21,973 nt of DNA from UBA10649 sp964391765. GTDB lineage: Bacteria; Actinomycetota; Actinomycetes; S36-B12. Below, in pieces: positions 7,902 through 14,898 of this stretch. Position numbers and translations under genes: made by a program. Positions within the stretch are counted from its first letter, which is position 1. Each line of letters begins with the position of its first letter. The notes beneath the pieces were generated by a model that was not told the origin of the DNA, did no database searches, and was given only the letters and a program-made list of their open reading frames with translations. Where the stretch lies: assembly GCA_964391765.1 (NCBI GenBank), contig CAYMNG010000036.1:1-21973 (forward strand), written 5' to 3'.

Positions 7902-8236
7902 TGGGTGATCGACGACAAGCCGGTGGACTCGTGCGGGTCGGGCTCGATGCGGTGTTCGACCCGGCTCCGGTCGCCGCGCTGCGGTCGGACTCGTCGTTGC
8001 GGGCGGTGGGTTGGACGGACGCCGACGCGGTCTGCGTCGCCGACGCGATCGCCTCGGCCGCCCACGCCGCAGGACTCGACGTCCGGCTGACCGACGCCGA
8101 CTTCGCCGGGGTCGCGACCGTCGACGACCTCGTCGCCGCCGTCGCTGCGCGGCTGCCCGGCATCGACGGGCCGTCCGGTGCCGACGGGCCGTCCGGGCCA
8201 GCCGCATCGAGCCCGGTGCGACGGGTGGACGCGTGA
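7901..8236 (+). CDS. acyl-carrier-protein-like protein lacking the phosphopantetheine serine
   Basis: A 111-residue protein in the slot where many genomes carry acpP (plsX-acpP-rnc). Residues 33-86 follow the ACP helical pattern: LRAVGWTDADAVCVADAIA aligns with the helix II region LGxDSLDTVELVMALE. It then has GLDVRLTDADF and the helix IV signature VATVDDLVAAVAARL (TVxD at 73-76). The DSL motif is replaced by TDA (39-41), so the Ser that carries phosphopantetheine appears to be Asp40; no Ser is nearby in any reasonable alignment. A 25-residue Gly/Pro/Ser tail (GPSGADGPSGP) follows the domain. The ATG overlaps the plsX stop, and its own TGA overlaps the rnc ATG, so it is translationally coupled on both sides. 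A GTG at codon 11 is an alternative start. Function is unknown; possibly a non-acylated partner of PlsX or RNase III, or a decaying acpP. Confidence 0.78.
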   Translation: MGDRRQAGGLVRVGLDAVFDPAPVAALRSDSSLRAVGWTDADAVCVADAIASAAHAAGLDVRLTDADFAGVATVDDLVAAVAARLPGIDGPSGADGPSGPAASSPVRRVDA

Positions 8237-8937
8237 TGCCCGCCGATTCGGCACGCCTGGTCGAGGCGGTGGGGGTCGACATCGACCCGGCGCTGCTGGA
8301 GATCGCCTTGACCCATCGCTCGTACGCGTACGAGAACGGCGGGCTGCCGACCAACGAGCGGCTGGAGTTCCTCGGCGACGCCGTCCTGGGGGTCGTGGTC
8401 ACCGAGACCTTGTACGGGCGCTACCCGGACCTGTCCGAGGGGCAGCTGGCGAAGATGCGCGCGGCTGTCGTCAACGCCGGCGCGCTGGCCGACGTCGCGC
8501 GCACGATCGGCCTGGGCGATCACCTGCGCCTGGGCCGCGGCGAGGACGCGACCGGCGGTCGGGACAAGTCCTCGATCCTCGCCGACGCGCTCGAAGCGGT
8601 CGTCGGGGCGGTGTTCTGGGCGCGGGGGATCGACGCCGCCCGACGGTTGGTGCACGCGTTGTTCGACCCGCTCGTCGACCGGGCCGCCGAACTCGGGGCG
8701 GGGCTGGACTGGAAGACCTCGTTGCAGGAGGTCGCGGCGGCGGCCGGGCGGGGAGTGCCGGAGTACCGCGTCAGCGAGACCGGCCCCGACCACGCCAAGC
8801 AGTTCAGCGCCGATGCCGTGGTGGGTGGGCAGGTCCTCGGCCAGGGCACCGGCCGGTCGAAGAAGATCGCCGAGCAACAGGCCGCCGCGGCCGCGCACGC
8901 CCGGATCGTCGCCGAGCTCCCCGCCGACCGCGGCTAG
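8236..8937 (+). CDS. rnc: ribonuclease III
   Basis: RNase III cleaves double-stranded RNA, including rRNA precursors. The 233-residue protein has the catalytic domain with the signature ERLEFLGDAVL (41-51) and the second acidic cluster in DALEAVVGAVF. Expected metal-binding residues are Glu44, Asp48, Asp117 and Glu120, all present. A linker leads into the C-terminal double-stranded RNA-binding domain (about 158-228: DWKTSLQE, then GQGTGRSKKIAEQQAA). The ATG at 8236 overlaps the previous stop as TGATG; a GTG one codon earlier is a less likely start. Confidence 0.97.
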   Translation: MPADSARLVEAVGVDIDPALLEIALTHRSYAYENGGLPTNERLEFLGDAVLGVVVTETLYGRYPDLSEGQLAKMRAAVVNAGALADVARTIGLGDHLRLGRGEDATGGRDKSSILADALEAVVGAVFWARGIDAARRLVHALFDPLVDRAAELGAGLDWKTSLQEVAAAAGRGVPEYRVSETGPDHAKQFSADAVVGGQVLGQGTGRSKKIAEQQAAAAAHARIVAELPADRG

Positions 8938-8952
8938 CCACGATCGGTCGCC

Positions 8953-9834
8953 GTGCCCGAACTACCCGAGGTCGAGGTCGTCCGCGCGGGGCTGGCGCCG
9001 TGGACGACGGCCCGGCGGCTGTCCGGGGTGCAGGTGCTGCATCCGCGGGCCGTGCGTCGCCACGACGGTGGGGCCGCCGACTTCGGCGCTCGGCTGGTCG
9101 GGTGCACCCTGCGGTGCGCGTCCCGGCGTGGCAAGTACCTGTGGTTCCCGCTCGGCGGGCCCGGCACCGGCCAGGCGCTGGTGGGTCATCTGGGGATGAG
9201 CGGCCAGTTGCTCGTCGCGACCGCGGAGGCGCCGGCCGAACGTCACCTGCGCGTGCGGCTGGACTTCGACGACGCCGGTCCGCAGATCCGGTTCGTCGAC
9301 CAGCGGACGTTCGGCGGTCTCGCGGTGTGCGACCTCGTGCCGGACGGCGACGGTGGCCACGTACCGCAGCAGGTCGCGCACATCGCGCGCGACCTGCTCG
9401 ACCCGAGGTTCGACGACGCTGAGTTCGTCCGACGCGTGCGCGGCAAGGACGTCGAGATCAAGCGGATCCTGCTGGACCAGACGATCGCCTCCGGGGTCGG
9501 CAACATCTACGCCGACGAGGCCCTGTGGAGCGCGCGCGTGCACGGTGCGCGCCCGGGCCGCACCCTGTCGGCCGCGGTCGTCCGCGGCCTCCTCGGGCAC
9601 CTGCGCGACGTCATGGCCGCGGCGCTGGCCGAGGGCGGGACGTCGTTCGACGCGCTCTACGTCGACGTGAACGGTGCCCGCGGGTACTTCGACCGCAGCC
9701 TGGCCGTGTACGGGCGGGCGGACCTGCCCTGCCCTCGGTGCGCGACGGCGATCCGGCGGTCGGCGTTCATGAACCGTTCGTCGTACTGGTGCCCCCGCTG
9801 CCAGCGCAACCGCCGACGCGACCTGAATGGTTGA
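8953..9834 (+). CDS. mutM: formamidopyrimidine-DNA glycosylase MutM (Fpg)
   Basis: MutM removes oxidised purines such as 8-oxoguanine and nicks the abasic site. The 293-residue protein begins MPELPEVEVVR; Pro2 is the Schiff-base nucleophile after Met removal and Glu3 the conserved acid. Lys61 in SRRGKYLWF corresponds to the conserved beta-hairpin Lys. The helix-two-turn-helix contains GVGNIYADEALW (181-192), and the zinc finger uses C260, C263, C280 and C283, with NRSSYWCPRCQ at its tip. The GTG at 8953 is 15 bases after rnc. The last eight residues (NRRRDLNG) and the stop come from the left arm of a palindromic repeat, so the native C-terminus has probably been altered by it. Confidence 0.96.
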   Translation: MPELPEVEVVRAGLAPWTTARRLSGVQVLHPRAVRRHDGGAADFGARLVGCTLRCASRRGKYLWFPLGGPGTGQALVGHLGMSGQLLVATAEAPAERHLRVRLDFDDAGPQIRFVDQRTFGGLAVCDLVPDGDGGHVPQQVAHIARDLLDPRFDDAEFVRRVRGKDVEIKRILLDQTIASGVGNIYADEALWSARVHGARPGRTLSAAVVRGLLGHLRDVMAAALAEGGTSFDALYVDVNGARGYFDRSLAVYGRADLPCPRCATAIRRSAFMNRSSYWCPRCQRNRRRDLNG

Positions 9835-9886
9835 TTCCCGGGGCGAAACGCCGCACAAAGCAACCATTCGCGTCGTGTCGACGGTT
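9808..9886. repeat. imperfect palindromic repeat, copy A (3' end of mutM)
   Basis: Two 26-base arms (9808-9833 and 9861-9886) are reverse complements at 22 of 26 positions, and two of the four mismatches are G-T pairs in RNA. The 27-base loop contains a small inner hairpin GGCG-AAA-CGCC (9842-9852). The left arm starts AACCGCCGACGCGACC and ends GAATGGTTG. It differs at one of 26 positions from the left arm of copy B near 19237. The left arm codes for the last residues of MutM. It could be a REP/MITE-like mobile palindrome, a terminator, or both. Confidence 0.87.
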
Positions 9887-9928
9887 CGGCCGGCGGTGCG
9901 GCGGCGCCGACGCGCCGACCCCCGCCGG

Positions 9929-9934
9929 TAGAGT
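9929..9934 (+). promoter_or_regulatory. candidate -10 of a leaderless smc promoter
   Basis: TAGAGT ends six bases before the smc GTG at 9941, the spacing expected if transcription starts at the start codon itself. No Shine-Dalgarno sequence is present, which agrees with a leaderless message. The -35 is weak (GCCGAC, 9906-9911, 17-base spacer). Confidence 0.42.
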
Positions 9935-9940
9935 CCCGAC

Positions 9941-12900
9941 GTGCATCTGAAGAGCCTGACGCTCAAGGGCTTCAAGTCCTTCGCCGCCGCGACGACCCTG
10001 CACTTCGAACCGGGCGTCACCTGCGTGGTCGGACCGAACGGATCGGGCAAGTCCAACGTCGTCGACGCACTCGCCTGGGTGATGGGCGAACAAGGCGCCA
10101 AGTCGTTGCGCGGCGGCAAGATGGAGGACGTCATCTTCTCCGGCACCGCCGGCCGCGCGCCGCTGGGGCGCGCGGAGGTGTCGCTCACGATCGACAACTC
10201 CGACGGCGCCCTGCCGATCGACTACACCGAGGTGACGATCTCGCGCACGCTGTTCCGCAACGGCGGGTCGGACTACGCGATCAACGGCAGCAGCTGCCGA
10301 CTCCTCGACGTCCAGGAACTGCTCAGCGACTCCGGCATCGGCCGGGAGATGCACGTCATCGTCGGTCAGGGCCAGCTCGACTCGATCCTGCAGGCGACAC
10401 CGGAGGGCCGTCGAGCCTTCATCGAAGAGGCCGCCGGTGTGCTCAAACACCGCAAGCGCAAGGAGAAGGCCCTGCGCAAGCTCGACGCGATGCAGGCCAA
10501 CCTCACCCGACTGCAGGACCTCACGGCCGAACTGCGCCGTCAGCTCAAGCCCCTGGGCCGGCAGGCCGAGGTCGCCCGCCGGGCGGTCGTCATCCAGACC
10601 GAGGTCCGCGACGCGCGCCTGCGACTGGCCGCGGACGACCTCGGAAACCTGCGGACGGCGCTCGCGGCGGAGATCGCCGACGAGACCGCGCTGCGCGAAC
10701 GACAGGCCGACGTCGAGGCCCGGCTCGCCGTGCTGGTGAGCCGGGAACAGGCGGCGCAGGAGCAGGCCACCGCGGACGCACCGCGGTTGGCGGCTGCGCA
10801 ACAGACCTGGTACGACCTGTCCGGGCTGCGCGAGCGGTTCGTCGCCCTCGGCCAGGTCTCGGCGGAGCGGGTCCGGCACCTGCAGCCGGAGCCGGTGGAC
10901 GAGACCTCCGGCCGCGACCCGGAGCAGATCGAGGCCGACGCGCGCGGACTGCGGGCCGAGGAGTTCGATCTCGGGCGGCAGGTCGCCGGTGCCCGCGAGA
11001 GCCTGACGGCCGCCGAGATCGACCGCGCGCAGGCCGAGGACGCCGCCACGGCCGAGGACCGCCGCATCGCCGCGCTCGAGCGAGCCGCCGCGGACCGTCG
11101 CGAGGGCCTGGCCCGGCTCGCCGGTCAGGTGAACGCGGCCCACACCCGGATCGAGACCCGCACGGCGGAGATCGCCCGGCTCGGTGCGCAGGTCGATCAG
11201 GCGACCGAGCGGGGCGCGGCCGCCCAGCGGGAGTTCCGCCGCATCGAGGTCGACGTCGCCGGCCTGGACGCCGGCGAGGTGGGCCTGGACGCCGAGCACG
11301 AGGCGGCCGAAGCCGACCTCGCGGTCGCCGACCAGCAGGTCGAGGACCTACGGGCACGTGAGGGCAGGATCGAACGCGACCGGGCGGCGCTGGCCGCCCG
11401 CTGCGACGCGCTGGCCCTGGGCCTTCAGCGCAAGGACGCCGCCGGCCGGCTGCGCGCGGCCGGCGAGCAGGTGCCCGGGATCCTCGGCCCGCTGGCCGCA
11501 CTCCTGCACGTCGACTCCGGGGCGCAGGTCGCGGTCGCCGCAGCCCTCGGCGACGTGGCCGACGCCATCGTGGTGACCGGTTCGGCGGGAGCGCTGGACG
11601 CGGTCGTCCTGCTGAAGGACGAGGACGCCGGACGGGCGGCGATCGTCGTGGCCGATTCCGTGCCGCCGCGCGCACCGCGTCCGCACGTGCGCGAGGCCGG
11701 ACGACCGCTGCTGGACCACGTGCGGTGCGACGCCGTCCTGGCGCCGGTCGTCGAGCAGCTGCTCGAGCGGTGGACCCTGGTCGACGACCTCGCGACCGCG
11801 ATCGACCTGGCCGGTCACCATCCGGGGCTGTCGTTCGTGACCGGCGACGGCGACGTGTGGTCCGGCGGCGTGGTCCACGGCGGATCGTCGGCCGGTCCGA
11901 GCCTGCTGGAGGTGCAGACCGCCTTCGACGACGCGCAACAGGCACTGACGACCGCGGTCGCCGATGCCGATCGGCTGCGGTTCGACCTCGCGGCGGCGCG
12001 TGCGCGCCAGCAGCAGGCCGCGGACCGCGTGGCGGGTACGCTCGCGCGGCTGCACGAGTCCGACGCCCGGCTGGCAGCGGTCGCCGAGCAGTTGGGGCAG
12101 CTCGGTCAGGTCGCGCGCGCGGCGACCGCCGAGGCCGACCGACTGGTCGTCGCCCGGGCCGCGGCCGAGACGGCGCTCGCCGCCGACGAAGAACAGGCGC
12201 AGGCGCTGGCTGCCCGGCTCGCGGCCGCGCAGGCGGAGCCGACGGCCGAGCACGGTCCGGACGAGCGCGAGGCGCTGGCACACCGGGCCGTCGAGGCCCG
12301 CCGGGCCGAGGTCGACGCCCGGCTGGCGTTGCGCACCGTCGAGGAGCGGGTCGCCGCCGTCAACGCCCGCGCCCAGCAGCTCGAACGCGCGGCTGCGGCG
12401 GAACGGGCCGCCCGCGCGGCGGCCGTCGAGCGGCGCGAGCGGCGTGCCCGCGAACTCGTCGTGGCCGAGGCGGTCCTCGCCGCCGCGCGGATCGCGACCG
12501 CACGCATCGAGGTGTCCGTCGACCGGGCCGGGCGGGAGCGGGCGACGATCGAGCACGCGACGCGAGAGCGCGACGCGGACGTGCAGGCCGTGCGCGCGCA
12601 GTTGCGCGAACTGGCGGCAGAGGCGGACCGGCTGAAGGACTCGGTCCACCGCGACGAGGTCGCCCGGGCCGAGCAGCGACTGCGGATCGAGCAGTTGGAG
12701 GACAAGGTCCTTGCCGACTACGGGATCGACGCGCAGACGCTGATCGGCGAGTACGGCCCGGACGTCCTCGTCCCGCCGACGCCGCCGGCCCCGGGCGACG
12801 ACCCGCCGGCGGAGCCCGCGCAGCCGTACGCGTACGTCCGGACCGAGCAGGAGCGCCGACTGAAGACCGCGGAGCGGGACCTCGCGCTGCTGGGGCGGGT

Positions 12901-13498
12901 GAACCCGTTGGCGCTGGAGGAGTTCACCGCGATGGAGGAGCGGCACCGGTTCTTGTCCGAGCAGTTGGAGGACCTCAAGCGGACCCGGACCGATCTGCTC
13001 GCGATCGTCGCGGAGGTCGACGCCCGGGTCGAGCAGGTGTTCACCGAGGCGTACGAGGCGGTGGAGCGGGAGTTCGCCGGCGTCTTCGCCCGGTTGTTCC
13101 CCGGCGGGGAGGGCCGGCTCGTGCTCACCGACCCGGCGGACATGCTGATGACCGGCGTCGACGTCGAGGCGCGACCACCGGGCAAGAAGGTCAAGCGGCT
13201 GTCGCTGCTGTCCGGTGGCGAGCGGTCGTTGACCGCGGTCGCCTTCCTCGTCGCGCTGTTCAAGGCCCGACCCAGTCCGTTCTACGTGCTGGACGAGGTC
13301 GAGGCGGCCCTGGACGACGTCAACCTCGGTCGGCTCATCGACATCATCGAGGAGCTGCGGTCGGGCTCGCAGTTGATCGTGATCACCCACCAGAAGCGGA
13401 CGATGGAGATCGCCGACGCGCTCTACGGGGTATCGATGCGCGGGGACGGCGTGACGCAGGTCATCGGTCAGCGGCTGCGAGAGCCCGAGTCCGCGTAG
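9941..13498 (+). CDS. smc: chromosome segregation protein SMC
   Basis: SMC is the ATPase of the condensin complex that organises and segregates the chromosome with ScpA and ScpB. The 1185-residue protein has the full layout. The N-terminal ATPase half contains MHLKSLTLKGFKSFA and Walker A GPNGSGKS (32-39). A long Ala/Arg/Glu-rich coiled coil follows, then a hinge at about 505-655 ending GGVVHGGSSAGPSLLE. The returning coiled coil contains a Pro-rich interruption around 945-960. The C-terminal ATPase half has the signature LSGGERSLTAVAF (about 1090) and Walker B FYVLDEVEAALDD (about 1113-1125). The GTG at 9941 is preceded by a -10-like element at leaderless spacing. Neighbours mutM and ftsY are conventional, although two minus-strand genes lie before ftsY here. 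Confidence 0.98.
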   Translation: MHLKSLTLKGFKSFAAATTLHFEPGVTCVVGPNGSGKSNVVDALAWVMGEQGAKSLRGGKMEDVIFSGTAGRAPLGRAEVSLTIDNSDGALPIDYTEVTISRTLFRNGGSDYAINGSSCRLLDVQELLSDSGIGREMHVIVGQGQLDSILQATPEGRRAFIEEAAGVLKHRKRKEKALRKLDAMQANLTRLQDLTAELRRQLKPLGRQAEVARRAVVIQTEVRDARLRLAADDLGNLRTALAAEIADETALRERQADVEARLAVLVSREQAAQEQATADAPRLAAAQQTWYDLSGLRERFVALGQVSAERVRHLQPEPVDETSGRDPEQIEADARGLRAEEFDLGRQVAGARESLTAAEIDRAQAEDAATAEDRRIAALERAAADRREGLARLAGQVNAAHTRIETRTAEIARLGAQVDQATERGAAAQREFRRIEVDVAGLDAGEVGLDAEHEAAEADLAVADQQVEDLRAREGRIERDRAALAARCDALALGLQRKDAAGRLRAAGEQVPGILGPLAALLHVDSGAQVAVAAALGDVADAIVVTGSAGALDAVVLLKDEDAGRAAIVVADSVPPRAPRPHVREAGRPLLDHVRCDAVLAPVVEQLLERWTLVDDLATAIDLAGHHPGLSFVTGDGDVWSGGVVHGGSSAGPSLLEVQTAFDDAQQALTTAVADADRLRFDLAAARARQQQAADRVAGTLARLHESDARLAAVAEQLGQLGQVARAATAEADRLVVARAAAETALAADEEQAQALAARLAAAQAEPTAEHGPDEREALAHRAVEARRAEVDARLALRTVEERVAAVNARAQQLERAAAAERAARAAAVERRERRARELVVAEAVLAAARIATARIEVSVDRAGRERATIEHATRERDADVQAVRAQLRELAAEADRLKDSVHRDEVARAEQRLRIEQLEDKVLADYGIDAQTLIGEYGPDVLVPPTPPAPGDDPPAEPAQPYAYVRTEQERRLKTAERDLALLGRVNPLALEEFTAMEERHRFLSEQLEDLKRTRTDLLAIVAEVDARVEQVFTEAYEAVEREFAGVFARLFPGGEGRLVLTDPADMLMTGVDVEARPPGKKVKRLSLLSGGERSLTAVAFLVALFKARPSPFYVLDEVEAALDDVNLGRLIDIIEELRSGSQLIVITHQKRTMEIADALYGVSMRGDGVTQVIGQRLREPESA

Positions 13499-13533
13499 CC
13501 GCCGCGATCACGCGATCACGCGGTCCGCGGCGG
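13499..13533. terminator. hairpin between convergent smc and membrane-protein gene
   Basis: CCGCCGCG (13499-13506) is perfectly complementary to CGCGGCGG (13526-13533), with a 19-base loop that holds two GCGATCAC repeats. It starts right after the smc stop and overlaps the end of the minus-strand gene. It could end transcription from both sides; no T-run is seen. Confidence 0.4.
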
Positions 13534-14076
13534 TGCGGCGACGACACTGGCGATGCCGCCGACGATCACGCCGAGGGCGATCGCGAGGAGCGCGACCCAC
13601 AGCGCGGGTTGGGCAACCATCACGTACAAGAACGCGAAGCTCGTCGCCGTCGAGCACCAGGTGATCAGGTGCCAGCGGCGGTCGGCGGCCCGGGTCGCCA
13701 GGTCGGGTGGAAGCGGCCCGTCGGGTGCGGCGTTCACCGCTTCGCGCAGCGGGTGCACGAGGGTCGCGTGCGCGCGGGCGTTCACGGCGGCGAGGACCGC
13801 GACGACGACGATCGAGACGACGACCCAGCCCTGGCCGATCCCGATCCCGGCGGTGGCGACGGCCAGCCACACCCCGCTGACGACGATCGCGATGTCGGCG
13901 ATGGGCGCGAGCACCGAAGCGGCCGGTGCCGCGAACAGCGCCGCTCGGACCTGGGCGACCTGCGTGGCGCGCGCCGATCCGACGACACCGACCAGGCCGA
14001 TCGAGATCAGGATGAAAAGCACACCGACGCCGAACAGGTGGGTCACCAGGAGGGTCGTGAACAGGGCGGGTTGCAC
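13516..14076 (-). CDS. small integral membrane protein, possibly DUF2269-like
   Basis: A 186-residue protein that is mostly hydrophobic, with about five predicted membrane helices (8-32, 55-79, 83-101, 137-155, 159-180). The loop after helix 3 is basic and has RAHATLVHPLREAVNAA. Helix 4 is preceded by ADRRWHLITW. The general pattern resembles DUF2269-type membrane proteins, but I cannot confirm the family. The GTG at 14076 is chosen because GAGGGAG lies about 6 bases upstream on this strand; reading further upstream gives Arg/Pro-rich, non-protein-like sequence. It converges on smc with 17 bases between the stops. It lies 92 bases downstream of the YhhN-family gene on the same strand and may share its transcript. 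Function unknown. Confidence 0.82.
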   Translation of the reverse strand: MQPALFTTLLVTHLFGVGVLFILISIGLVGVVGSARATQVAQVRAALFAAPAASVLAPIADIAIVVSGVWLAVATAGIGIGQGWVVVSIVVVAVLAAVNARAHATLVHPLREAVNAAPDGPLPPDLATRAADRRWHLITWCSTATSFAFLYVMVAQPALWVALLAIALGVIVGGIASVVAAPPRTA

Positions 14077-14168
14077 GTCGGGCTCCCTCTCGTACGTGGC
14101 TGCGGACCGGTGGCAGGGCGGTGCCGGGAGCCAGTGTGCTGTGCCGGGGCGGCCGGGGGAAGGGTCCG

Positions 14169-14846
14169 CTACGCGCGCACCGAGCCGGTGAATCCGGTCG
14201 CGATCAGCACCTGGGCGGCGCTGTACGTCGCCATGACGAGGGCGCCGGCGATCGGACCGTCGGGCAGCGGTCCGAACGCACCCAGGGCGATCAGCCCGTC
14301 GGACACGACGAAGGCGGCGGCACCGCCGGCGATCCGCCACCCCAGCCGGCGTGGCACGCGCAGCACCAGGTCGAGGGCGGCCAGCGCCACGACGACCAGC
14401 AGCGCGCTGTACGCCAGGACCGGGATCCGCAGGTCGCCGACGCCGGCCCCCACCGCGGCGTTCACCCCGACCCAGACCAGCGCGTAGGGCACGATCGTGA
14501 TCGGCCAGGCACGGACCAGGCCGGGGCCGGGGATGCGGCGGATCGCGACGAGGTAGCACACCTGCATCACGGCGAACGCGGCGAGGCCACCGACGAACCA
14601 CAGGTCGCCGTCGCCCAGGAGGAGCACGTCACCGAGCCAGGCGAACCCCAGTCCGGCGACGAGCCAGCGCAGTGGGCCGGGCCAGGCGAACGCACGTCCG
14701 CGGCCGTCGGCGACGATCCACGCGGCCAGCAACGGCATCAGGGCGACCTTCGTCGCGATCTCGACCGGTCGTGCCGAGGCGAGCACGGCGCCGACGTTCA
14801 CCACGGCGACGGTGAGATAGACCCACAGGACCACGCGCGGCGCCAC
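14169..14846 (-). CDS. YhhN-family membrane protein (lysoplasmalogenase-like)
   Basis: A 225-residue, very hydrophobic protein with about seven or eight membrane helices. It has the YhhN/TMEM86 pattern: ATKVALMPLL (31-40), FAWLGDVLLL (68-77, Asp73), FAVMQVCYLV (91-100), AFVVSDGLIAL (178-188, Asp183) and YSAAQVLIATG (208-218). Characterised family members hydrolyse the vinyl-ether bond of lysoplasmalogens; activity here is inferred. I chose the GTG at 14846 because GCAGGA lies 7 bases upstream and the first helix follows directly. ATGs at 14864 and 14900 are alternatives; the latter would overlap the ftsY start. It is divergent from ftsY and is an insertion into the usual smc-ftsY order. Confidence 0.83.
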   Translation of the reverse strand: MAPRVVLWVYLTVAVVNVGAVLASARPVEIATKVALMPLLAAWIVADGRGRAFAWPGPLRWLVAGLGFAWLGDVLLLGDGDLWFVGGLAAFAVMQVCYLVAIRRIPGPGLVRAWPITIVPYALVWVGVNAAVGAGVGDLRIPVLAYSALLVVVALAALDLVLRVPRRLGWRIAGGAAAFVVSDGLIALGAFGPLPDGPIAGALVMATYSAAQVLIATGFTGSVRA

Positions 14847-14898
14847 GGCCGCATCCTGCCGCATGCCGGCCGGCGGCGAGCCTGGAAGGATGCCGGAC

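Noticed and set aside
7905..8090. 61-codon plus-strand open frame just after plsX
   Set aside because: Arg/Ser/Cys-rich; it is out of frame with the ACP-like gene, which has the overlapping start and stop couplings and a recognisable fold pattern.
6339..8402. 687-codon minus-strand open frame across DUF177, rpmF, plsX and rnc
   Set aside because: Low-complexity Arg-rich product opposite several well-supported genes.
11348..13390. 680-codon minus-strand open frame opposite smc
   Set aside because: Mirror of the smc coiled-coil codon pattern; no family features.
11725..14487. 920-codon plus-strand open frame from within smc into the membrane-protein region
   Set aside because: Out of frame with smc, composed of Arg/Gly/Ala/Asp repeats, and runs antisense to two membrane proteins with clear helices and ribosome binding sites.
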